A stretch of DNA of 64,000 nucleotides. Source: Phlebotomus papatasi (Eukaryota > Arthropoda > Insecta > Diptera > Psychodidae). Below the pieces are notes generated by a model. It saw only the letters and a list, made by a program, of their open reading frames with translations, was not told the DNA's origin and ran no database searches. The stretch lies in contig NW_026604597.1 of assembly GCF_024763615.1 (NCBI RefSeq), positions 1-64,000 on the forward strand. The letters are read 5' to 3'. The translations under genes and the position numbers were made by a program. Below, piece by piece: positions 10,601 to 21,681 of the stretch (position 1 is the first letter of the stretch; the number at the start of each line of letters is the position of its first letter).

Positions 10601-13600
10601 TCTCAAATTATGCATCCATTTAGAGCCCCCCTGAGGATAGATTTGTGCAAAATTTCAATTGAGAATAAGCAAAATTGAATCAGAATTTCATAAGTATTTT
10701 AAAATCTTTAAAGTTGATTATCTCGAATAGTACGGGATAGAGGGGTCTCAAACTATGCATCCATTTAGAGCCCCCCTGAGGATAGATTTGTGCAAAATTT
10801 CAATTGAAAATAAGCAAAATTGAATGAGAATTTCATAAGTGTTTGAAAATCTTTAAAGTTGATTATCTCGAATAGTACGGGATAGAGGGGTCTCAAACTG
10901 TGCACCCATTCAGAGCGCCCCTGAGGATAGATTTGTGCAAAATTTCAATTGAAAATAAGCAAAATTGAATGAGAATTTCATAAGTGTTTGAAAATCTTTA
11001 AAGTTGATTACCTCGAATAGTATGGGATAGAGGGGTCTCAAACTGTGCACCCATTCAGAGCCCCCCTGAGGATAGATTTGTGCAAAATTTCAATTGAAAA
11101 TAAGCAAAATTGAATGAGAATTTCATAAGTGTTTGAAAATCTTTAAAGTTGATTATCTCGAATAGTACGGGATAGAGGGGTCTCAAACTGTGCACCCATT
11201 CAGAGCCCCCTTGAGGATAGATTTGTGCAAAATTTCAATTGAAAATAAGCAAAATTGAATGAGAATTTCATAAGTGTTTGAAAATCTTTAAAGTTGATTA
11301 TCTCGAATAGTACGGGATAGAGGGGTCTCAAACTGTGCACCCATTCGGAGCCCCCCTGAGGATAGATTTGTGCAAAATTTCAATTGAAAATAATCAAAAT
11401 TGAATGAGAATTTCATAAGTATTTTAAAATATTTAAAGTTGATTATCTCGAATAGTACGGGATAGAGGGGTCTCAAACTATGCATCCATTTAGAGCCCCC
11501 CTGAGGATAGATTTGTGCAAAACTTCAATTGAGAATAAGCAAAATTGAATGAGAATTTCATAAGTATTTTAAAATCTTTAAAGTTGATTATCTCGAATAG
11601 TACGGGATAGAGGGGTCTCAAACTATGCATCCATTTAGAGCCCCCCTGAGGATAGATTTGTGCAAAATTTCGATTGAAAATAAGCAAAATTGAATGAGAA
11701 TTTCATAAGTGTTTAAAAATCTTTAAAGTTGATTATCTCGAATAGTACGGGATAGAGGGGTCTCAAACTGTGCACCCATTTAGAGCCCCCCTGAGGATAA
11801 ATTTGTGCAAAATTTCAATTGAAAATAAGCAAAATTGAATGAGAATTTCATAAGTGTTTAAAAATCTTTAAAGTTAATTATCTCGAATAGTATGGGATAG
11901 AGGGGTCTCAAATTATGCACCCATTTAGAGCCCCCCTGAGGATAGATTTGTGCAAAATTTCAATTGAAAATAAGCAAAATTGAATGAGAATTTCATAAGT
12001 ATTTTAAAATCTTTAAAGTTGATTATCTCGAATAGTACGGGATAGAGGGGTCTCAAACTGTGCACCCATTCAGAGCCCCCCTGAGGATAGATTTGTGCAA
12101 AATTTCAATTGAAAATAAGCAAAATTGAATGAGAATTTCATAAGTATTTTAAAATATTTAAAGTTGATTATCTCGAATAGTACGGGATAGAGGGGTCTCA
12201 AACTGTGCACCCATTCAGAGCGCCCCTGAGGATAGATTTGTGCAAAATTTCAATTGAAAATAAGCAAAATTGAATGAGAATTTCATAAGTGTTTAAAAAT
12301 CTTTAAAGTTGATTATCTCGAATAGTATGGGATAGAGGGGTCTCAAACTGTGCACCCATTCAGAGCCCCCCTGAGGATAGATTTGTGCCAAATTTCAATT
12401 GAAAATAAGCAAAATTGAATGAGAATTTCATAAGTGTTTGAAAATCTTTAAAGTTGATTATCTCGAATAGTACGGGATAGAGGGGTCTCAAACTGTGCAC
12501 CCATTCAGAGCCCCCCTGAGGATAGATTTGTGCAAAATTTCAATTGAAAATAAGCAAAATTGAATGAGAATTTCATTAGTGTTTGAAAATCTTTAAAGTT
12601 GATTATCTCGAATAGTACGGGATAGAGGGGTCTCAAACTGTGCACCCATTCGGAGCCCCCCTGAGGATAGATTTGTGCAAAATTTCAATTGAAAATAATC
12701 AAAATTGAATGAGAATTTCATAAGTATTTTAAAATATTTAAAGTTGATTATCTCGAATAGTACGGGATAGAGGGGTCTCAAACTATGCATCCATTTAGAG
12801 CCCCCCTGAGGATAGATTTGTGCAAAATTTCAATTGAGAATAAGCAAAATTGAATGAGAATTTCATAAGTATTTTAAAATCTTTAAAGTTGATTATCTCG
12901 AATAGTACGGGATAGAGGGGTCTCAAACTATGCATTTATTTAGAGCCCCCCTGAGGATAGATTTGTGCAAAATTTCAATTGAAAATAAGCAAAATTGAAT
13001 GAGAATTTCATAAGTGTTTGAAAATCTTTAAAGTTGATTATCTCGAATAGCACGGGATAGAGGGGTCTCAAACTGTGCACCCATTTAGAGCCCCCCTGAG
13101 GATAGATTTGTGCAAAATTTCAATTGAAAATAAGCAAAATTGAATGAGAATTTCATAAATGTTTAAAAATCTTTAAAGTTAATTATCTCGAATAGTATGG
13201 GATAGAGGGGTCTCAAATTATGCACCCATTTAGAGCCCCCCTGAGGCTAGATTTGTGCAAAATTTCAATTGAAAATAAGCAAAATTGAATGAGAATTTCA
13301 TAAGTATTTTAAAATCTTTAAAGTTGATTATCTCGAATAGTACGGGATAGAGGGGTCTCAAACTGTGCACCCATTTAGAGCCCCCCTGAGGATAGATTTG
13401 TGCAAAATTTCAATTGAAAATAAGCAAAATTGAATGAGAATTTCATAAGTATTTTAAAATCTTTAAAGTTGATTATCTCGAATAGTACGGGATAGAGGGG
13501 TCTCAAACTGTGCACCCATTCAGAGCCCCCCTGAGGATAGATTTGTGCAAAATTTCAATTGAAAATAAGCAAAATTGAATGAGAATTTCATAAGTATTTT

Positions 13601-14380
13601 AAAATATTTAAAGTTGATTATCTCGAATAGTACGGGATAGAGGGGTCTCAAACTATGCACCTATTTAGAGCCCCCCTGAGGCTAGATTTGTGCTAAATTT
13701 CCATTGAAAATAAGCAAAATTGAATGAGAATTTCATAAGTGTTTGAAAATCTTTAAAGTTGATTATCTCGAATAGTACGGGATAGAGGGGTCTCAAACTG
13801 TGCACCCATTCAGAGCCCCCCTGAGGCTAGATTTGTGCAAAATTTCAATTAAAAATAAGCAAAATTGAATGAGAATTTCATAAGTATTTTAAAATATTTA
13901 AAGTTGATTATCTCGAATAGTACTGGATAGAGGGGTCTCAAACTATGCATCCATTTAGAGCCAACCTGAGGATAGATTTGTGCAAAATTTCAATTGAAAA
14001 TAAGCAAAATTGAATGAGAATTTCATAAGTGTTTGAAAATCTTTAAAGTTAATTATCTCGAATAGTATGGGATAGAGGGGTCTCAAATTATGCACCCATT
14101 TAGAGCCCCCCTGAGGATAGATTTGTGCAAAATTTCAATTGAAAATAAGCAAAATTGAATGAGAATTTCATAAGTATTTTAAAATCTTTAAAGTTGATTA
14201 TCTCGAATAGTACGGGATAGAGGGGTCTCAAACTGTGCACCCATTCAGAGCCCCCCTGAGGATAGATTTGTGCAAAATTTCAATTGAAAATAAGCAAAAT
14301 TGAATGAGAATTTCATAAGTATTTTAAAATATTTAAAGTTGATTATCTCGAATAGTACGGGATAGAGGGGTCTCAAACTA
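7664..14380. repeat. higher-order repeat of the satellite, about 3.6-kb unit
   Basis: Rare monomer variants recur at a fixed offset of 3624 bp (25 monomers less one base). The gcaaaacttcaattgag variant near 7895 recurs near 11519, the attagtgtttg variant at 8951 recurs at 12575, and the tttatttag variant at 9311 recurs at 12935. Further right the offset drops by one monomer to 3479 (cctatttag at 10181 and 13660; gtactggat at 10441 and 13920), showing loss of one monomer in the second unit. Within each unit a 9-monomer (1305-bp) spacing recurs, with near-identical monomer pairs starting at 7664 and 8969, at 11288 and 12593, and again at 16293 and 17598. The outer limits are approximate. Confidence 0.65.
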
Positions 14381-14390
14381 GAGAATTTCA
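14371..14390. other. truncated satellite monomer junction
   Basis: The monomer jumps from tctcaaacta (ending at 14380) straight to gagaatttcata, losing roughly half of the 145-bp unit. The array phase is shifted to the right of this point, which is why the spacing from 12593 to the next matching monomer at 14698 is not a multiple of 145. Confidence 0.8.
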
Positions 14391-17300
14391 TAAGTGTTTA
14401 AAAATCTTTAAAGTTGATTATCTCGAATAGTATGGGATAGAGGGGTCTCAAACTGTGCACCCATTCAGAGCCCCCCTGAGGATAGATTTGTGCAAAATTT
14501 CAATTGAAAATAAGCAAAATTGAATGAGAATTTCATAAGTGTTTGAAAATCTTTAAAGTTGATTATCTCGAATAGTACGGGATAGAGGGGTCTCAAACTG
14601 TGCACCCATTCAGAGCCCCCCTGAGGATAGATTTGTGCAAAATTTCAATTGAAAATAAGCAAAATTGAATGAGAATTTCATAAGTGTTTGAAAATCTTTA
14701 AAGTTGATTATCTCGAATAGTACGGGATAGAGGGGTCTCAAACTGTGCACCCATTCGGAGCCCCCCTGAGGATAGATTTGTGCAAAATTTCAATTGAAAA
14801 TAATCAAAATTGAATGAGAATTTCATAAGTATTTTAAAATATTTAAAGTTGATTATCTCGAATAGTACGGGATAGAGGGGTCTCAAACTATGCATCCATT
14901 TAGAGCCCCCCTGAGGATAGATTTGTGCAAAATTTCAATTGAGAATAAGCAAAATTGAATGAGAATTTCATAAGTATTTTAAAATCTTTAAAGTTGATTA
15001 TCTCGAATAGTACGGGATAGAGGGGTCTCAAACTATGCATCCATTTAGAGCCCCCCTGAGGATAGATTTGTGCAAAATTTCAATTGAAAATAAGCAAAAT
15101 TGAATGAGAATTTCATAAGTGTTTGAAAATCTTTAAAGTTGATTATCTCGAATAGTACGGGATAGAGGGGTCTCAAACTGTGCACCCATTTAGAGCCCCC
15201 CTGAGGATAGATTTGTGCAAAATTTCAATTGAAAATAAGCAAAATTGAATGAGAATTTCATAAATGTTTAAAAATCTTTAAAGTTAATTATCTCGAATAG
15301 TATGGGATAGAGGGGTCTCAAATTATGCACCCATTTAGAGCCCCCCTGAGGCTAGATTTGTGCAAAATTTCAATTGAAAATAAGCAAAATTGAATGAGAA
15401 TTTCATAAGTATTTTAAAATCTTTAAAGTTGATTATCTCGAATAGTACTGGATAGAGGGGTCTCAAACTATGCATCCATTTAGAGCCAACCTGAGGATAG
15501 ATTTGTGCAAAATTTCAATTGAAAATAAGCAAAATTGAATGAGAATTTCATAAGTGTTTGAAAATCTTTAAAGTTAATTATCTCGAATAGTATGGGATAG
15601 AGGGGTCTCAAATTATGCACCCATTTAGAGCCCCCCTGAGGATAGATTTGTGCAAAATTTCAATTGAAAATAAGCAAAATTGAATGAGAATTTCATAAGT
15701 ATTTTAAAATCTTTAAAGTTGATTATCTCGAATAGTACGGGACAGAGGGGTCTCAAACTGTGCACCCATTCAGAGCCCCCCTGAGGATAGATTTGTGCAA
15801 AATTTCAATTGAAAATAAGCAAAATTGAATGAGAATTTCATAAGTATTTTAAAATATTTAAAGTTGATTATCTCGAATAGTACGGGATAGAGGGGTCTCA
15901 AACTGTGCACCCATTCAGAGCGCCCCTGAGGATAGATTTGTGCAAAATTTCAATTGAAAATAAGCAAAATTGAATGAGAATTTCATAAGTGTTTAAAAAT
16001 CTTTAAAGTTGATTATCTCGAATAGTATGGGATAGAGGGGTCTCAAACTGTGCACCCATTCAGAGCCCCCCTGAGGATAGATTTGTGCAAAATTTCAATT
16101 GAAAATAATCAAAATTGAATGAGAATTTCATAAGTATTTTAAAATCTTTAAAGTTGATTATCTCGAATAGTACGGGATAGAGGGGTCTCAAACTGTGCAC
16201 CCATTCAGAGCCCCCCTGAGGATAGATTTGTGCAAAATTTCAATTGAAAATAAGCAAAATTGAATGAGAATTTCATTAGTGTTTGAAAATCTTTAAAGTT
16301 GATTATCTCGAATAGTACGGGATAGAGGGGTCTCAAACTGTGCACCCATTCGGAGCCCCCCTGAGGATAGATTTGTGCAAAATTTCAATTGAAAATAATC
16401 AAAATTGAATGAGAATTTCATAAGTATTTTAAAATATTTAAAGTTGATTATCTCGAATAGTACGGGATAGAGGGGTCTCAAACTATGCATCCATTTAGAG
16501 CCCCCCTGAGGATAGATTTGTGCAAAATTTCAATTGAGAATAAGCAAAATTGAATGAGAATTTCATAAGTATTTTAAAATCTTTAAAGTTGATTATCTCG
16601 AATAGTACGGGATAGAGGGGTCTCAAACTATGCATCCATTTAGAGCCCCCCTGAGGATAGATTTGTGCAAAATTTCAATTGAAAATAAGCAAAATTGAAT
16701 GAGAATTTCATAAGTGTTTAAAAATCTTTAAAGTTGATTATCTCGAATAGTACGGGATAGAGGGGTCTCAAACTGTGCACCCATTTAGAGCCCCCCTGAG
16801 GATAAATTTGTGCAAAATTTCAATTGAAAATAAGCAAAATTGAATGAGAATTTCATAAATGTTTAAAAATCTTTAAAGTTAATTATCTCGAATAGTATGG
16901 GATAGAGGGGTCTCAAATTATGCACCCATTTAGAGCCCCCCTGAGGATAGATTTGTGCAAAATTTCAATTGAAAATAAGCAAAATTGAATGAGAATTTCA
17001 TAAGTATTTTAAAATCTTTAAAGTTGATTATCTCGAATAGTACGGGATAGAGGGGTCTCAAACTGTGCACCCATTCAGAGCCCCCCTGAGGATAGATTTG
17101 TGCAAAATTTCAATTGAAAATAAGCAAAATTGAATGAGAATTTCATAAGTATTTTAAAATATTTAAAGTTGATTATCTCGAATAGTACGGGATAGAGGGG
17201 TCTCAAACTGTGCACCCATTCAGAGCGCCCCTGAGGATAGATTTGTGCAAAATTTCAATTGAAAATAAGCAAAATTGAATGAGAATTTCATAAGTGTTTA

Positions 17301-19834
17301 AAAATCTTTAAAGTTGATTATCTCGAATAGTATGGGATAGAGGGGTCTCAAACTGTGCACCCATTCAGAGCCCCCCTGAGGATAGATTTGTGCCAAATTT
17401 CAATTGAAAATAAGCAAAATTGAATGAGAATTTCATAAGTGTTTGAAAATCTTTAAAGTTGATTATCTCGAATAGTACGGGATAGAGGGGTCTCAAACTG
17501 TGCACCCATTCAGAGCCCCGCTGAGGATAGATTTGTGCAAAATTTCAATTGAAAATAAGCAAAATTGAATGAGAATTTCATTAGTGTTTGAAAATCTTTA
17601 AAGTTGATTATCTCGAATAGTACGGGATAGAGGGGTCTCAAACTGTGCACCCATTCGGAGCCCCCCTGAGGATAGATTTGTGCAAAATTTCAATTGAAAA
17701 TAATCAAAATTGAATGAGAATTTCATAAGTATTTTAAAATATTTAAAGTTGATTATCTCGAATAGTACGGGATAGAGGGGTCTCAAACTATGCATCCATT
17801 TAGAGCCCCCCTGAGGATAGATTTGTGCAAAATTTCAATTGAGAATAAGCAAAATTGAATGAGAATTTCATAAGTATTTTAAAATCTTTAAAGTTGATTA
17901 TCTCGAATAGTACGGGATAGAGGGGTCTCAAACTATGCATTTATTTAGAGCCCCCCTGAGGATAGATTTGTGCAAAATTTCAATTGAAAATAAGCAAAAT
18001 TGAATGAGAATTTCATAAGTGTTTGAAAATCTTTAAAGTTGATTATCTCGAATAGTACGGGATAGAGGGGTCTCAAACTGTGCACCCATTTAGAGCCCCC
18101 CTGAGGATAGATTTGTGCAAAATTTCAATTGAAAATAAGCAAAATTGAATGAGAATTTCATAAATGTTTAAAAATCTTTAAAGTTAATTATCTCGAATAG
18201 TATGGGATAGAGGGGTCTCAAATTATGCACCCATTTAGAGCCCCCATGAGGCTAGATTTGTGCAAAATTTCAATTGAAAATAAGCAAAATTGAATGAGAA
18301 TTTCATAAGTATTTTAAAATCTTTAAAGTTGATTATCTCGAATAGTACGGGATAGAGGGGTCTCAAACTGTGCACCCATTTAGAGCCCCCCTGAGGATAG
18401 ATTTGTGCAAAATTTCAATTGAAAATAAGCAAAATTGAATGAGAATTTCATAAGTGTTTGAAAATCTTTAAAGTTGATTATCTCGAATAGTACGGGATAG
18501 AGGGGTCTCAAACTGTGCACCCATTCAGAGCCCCCCTGAGGATAGATTTGTGCAAAATTTCAATTGAAAATAAGCAAAATTGAATGAGAATTTCATAAGT
18601 ATTTTAAAATATTTAAAGTTGATTATCTCGAATAGTACGGGATAGAGGGGTCTCAAACTATGCACCTATTTAGAGCCCCCCTGAGGCTAGATTTGTGCTA
18701 AATTTCAATTGAAAATAAGCAAAATTGAATGAGAATTTCATAAGTGTTTGAAAATCTTTAAAGTTGATTATCTCGAATAGTACGGGATAGAGGGGTCTCA
18801 AACTGTGCACCCATTCAGAGCCCCCCTGAGGCTAGATTTGTGCAAAATTTCAATTAAAAATAAGCAAAATTGAATGAGAATTTCATAAGTATTTTAAAAT
18901 ATTTAAAGTTGATTATCTCGAATAGTACTGGATAGAGGGGTCTCAAACTATGCATCCATTTAGAGCCAACCTGAGGATAGATTTGTGCAAAATTTCAATT
19001 GAAAATAAGCAAAATTGAATGAGAATTTCATAAGTGTTTGAAAATCTTTAAAGTTAATTATCTCGAATAGTATGGGATAGAGGGGTCTCAAATTATGCAC
19101 CCATTTAGAGCCCCCCTGAGGATAGATTTGTGCAAAATTTCAATTGAAAATAAGCAAAATTGAATGAGAATTTCATAAGTATTTTAAAATCTTTAAAGTT
19201 GATTATCTCGAATAGTACGGGATAGAGGGGTCTCAAACTGTGCACCCATTCAGAGCCCCCCTGAGGATAGATTTGTGCAAAATTTCAATTGAAAATAAGC
19301 AAAATTGAATGAGAATTTCATAAGTATTTTAAAATATTTAAAGTTGATTATCTCGAATAGTACGGGATAGAGGGGTCTCAAACTGTGCACCCATTCAGAG
19401 CCCCCCTGAGGATAGATTTGTGCAAAATTTCAATTGAAAATAAGCAAAATTGAATGAGAATTTCATAAGTGTTTAAAAATCTTTAAAGTTGATTATCTCG
19501 AATAGTATGGGATAGAGGGGTCTCAAACTGTGCACCCATTCAGAGCCCCCCTGAGGATAGATTTGTGCAAAATTTCAATTGAAAATAAGCAAAATTGAAT
19601 GAGAATTTCATAAGTGTTTGAAAATCTTTAAAGTTGATTATCTCGAATAGTACGGGATAGAGGGGTCTCAAACTGTGCACCCATTCAGAGCCCCCCTGAG
19701 GATAGATTTGTGCAAAATTTCAATTGAAAATAAGCAAAATTGAATGAGAATTTCATTAGTGTTTGAAAATCTTTAAAGTTGATTATCTCGAATAGTACGG
19801 GATAGAGGGGTCTCAAACTGTGCACCCATTCGGA

Positions 19835-20410
19835 GTATTTTAAAATATTTAAAGTTGATTATCTCGAATAGTACGGGATAGAGGGGTCTCAAACTATGCA
19901 TCCATTTAGAGCCCCCCTGAGGATAGATTTGTGCAAAATTTCAATTGAGAATAAGCAAAATTGAATGAGAATTTCATAAGTATTTTAAAATCTTTAAAGT
20001 TGATTATCTCGCATCCATTTAGAGCCCCCCTGAGGATAGATTTGTGCAAAATTTCAATTGAAAATAAGCAAAATTGAATGAGAATTTCATAAGTGTTTGA
20101 AAATCTTTAAAGTTGAGTATCTCGAATAGTACGGGATAGAGGGGTCTCAAACTGTGCACCCATTTAGAGCCCCCTTGAGGATAGATTTGTGCAAAATTTC
20201 AATTGAAAATAAGCAAAATTGAATGAGAATTTCATAAATGTTTAAAAATCTCAAATAGTACGGGATAGAGGGGTCTCAAACTATGCATCCATTTAGAGCC
20301 CCCCTGAGGATAGATTTGTGCAAAATTTCAATTGAAAATAAGCAAAATTGAATGAGAGTGTTTGAAAATCTTTAAAGTTGAGTATCTCGAATAGTACGGG
20401 ATAATTCAAA
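19835..20410. other. cluster of scrambled, partly deleted satellite monomers
   Basis: Five irregular joints lie in about 575 bp of an otherwise regular array: cggag joined to tatttt at 19835; ctcg joined to catcc at 20011; aaaaatct joined to caaatag near 20250, skipping the aaagttgattat part; gagag joined to tgtttg near 20357; and ggata joined to attcaaac near 20403. Several joints fall on 2-4 base matches (ag, atct), as expected of microhomology-associated deletion. Confidence 0.8.
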
Positions 20411-21516
20411 CTGTGCACCCATTTAGAGCCCCCTTGAGGATAGATTTGTGCAAAATTTCAATTGAAAATAAGCAAAATTGAATGAGAATTTCATAAATGT
20501 TTAAAAATCTTTAAAGTTAATTATCTCGAATAGTATGGGATAGAGGGGTCTCAAATTATGCACCCATTTAGAGCCCCCCTGAGGATAGATTTGTGCAAAA
20601 TTTCAATTGAAAATAAGCAAAATTGAATGAGAATTTCATAAGTATTTTAAAATATTTAAAGTTGATTATCTCGAATAGTACGGGATAGAGGGGTCTCAAA
20701 CTATGCACCTATTTAGAGCCCCCCTGAGGCTAGATTTGTGCTGAATTTCAATTGAAAATAAGCAAAATTGAATGAGAATTTCATAAGTATTTTAAAATAT
20801 TTAAAGTTGATTATCTCGAATAGTACGGGATAGAGGGGTCTCAAACTATGCACCTATTTAGAGCCCCCCTGAGGCTAGATTTGTGCTGAATTTCAATTGA
20901 AAATAAGCAAAATTGAATGAGAATTTCATAAGTGTTTGAAAATATTTAAAGTTGATTATCTCGAATAGTACGGGATAGAGGGGTCTCAAACTGTGCACCC
21001 ATTTAGAGCCCCCCTGAGGATAGATTTGTGCAAAATTTCAATTGAAAATAAGCAAAATTGAATGAGAATTTCATAAGTATTTTAAAATCTTTAAAGTTGA
21101 TTATCTCGAATAGTACGGGATAGAGGGGTCTCAAACTGTGCACCCATTTAGAGCCCCCCTGAGGATAGATTTGTGCAAAATTTCAATTGAAAATAAGCAA
21201 AATTGAATGAGAATTTCATAAGTATTTTAAAATATTTAAAGTTGATTATCTCGAATAGTACGGGATAGAGGGGTCTCAAACTATGCACCTATTTAGAGCC
21301 CCCCTGAGGCTAGATTTGTGCTGAATTTCAATTGAAAATAAGCAAAATTGAATGAGAATTTCATAAGTTTTTGAAAATCTTTAAAGTTGATTATCTCGAA
21401 TAGTACGGGATAGAGGGGTCTCAAACTGTGCACCCATTCAGAGCCCCCCTGAGGCTAGATTTGTGCAAAATTTTAATTAAAAATAAGCAAAATTGAATGA
21501 GAATTTCATAAGTATT

Positions 21517-21527
21517 TTAAAATATTT
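21517..21527. repeat. left target-site duplication of the Jockey element
   Basis: The 11-mer ttaaaatattt immediately precedes the T-run of the element's tail and is repeated exactly at 25766-25776 on the other side. It is the linker segment of the satellite monomer, so the insertion went into the array. Confidence 0.88.
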
Positions 21528-21537
21528 TTTTTTTTTT
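21528..21537 (-). other. poly(A) tail of the Jockey element
   Basis: A run of T's on the + strand, continuous with the three T's ending the target duplication, is the 3' poly(A) end of the - strand element. Its short, pure nature is typical of a young insertion. Confidence 0.85.
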
Positions 21538-21681
21538 GAAAGTTTGTTTTATTAAAGCAATCTGCGCTAGCAAAAGGTACAGCACAATAAACTTCATAAG
21601 CGGCCAAAGTGTACAAAACGACTTGGAGGTCAACCTCAAGGGTCAACCAAAACAAAAAAAAAAAAAACAATCAAGACTAAA
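21538..21681 (-). other. 3' untranslated region of the Jockey element
   Basis: About 144 bp lie between the ORF2 stop and the poly(A) tail. The region includes an A-run on the + strand near 21654-21667, which is a U-run in the element RNA. No structure beyond that is recognised. Confidence 0.7.

Larger units (their letters stand above)
2161..21527. repeat. 145-bp tandem satellite array, block 1
   Basis: About 133 head-to-tail monomers of 145 bp, mostly differing by a few substitutions. In phase from gattatctcg, each monomer has a G-rich stretch (gggatagagggg), a variable middle (ctatgcatcc or ctgtgcaccc), a C-run (agcccccctgagg), an AT-rich part containing the 12-bp palindrome tttcaattgaaa, and a variable linker. 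The main linker types are gtattttaaaat, gtgtttgaaaat and aatgtttaaaaat. C-run variants (ccaacctgagg, cccccatgagg) mark subfamilies. No gene is present. Short open frames on the - strand are by-products of the monomer sequence. Block 1 ends at the insertion point of the Jockey element. Confidence 0.97.

Noticed and set aside
2161..21527. CRISPR-like or phage-like tandem repeat system
   Set aside because: The 145-bp units are contiguous with no unique spacers. Flanking genes are eukaryotic retroelements, so this is satellite DNA.
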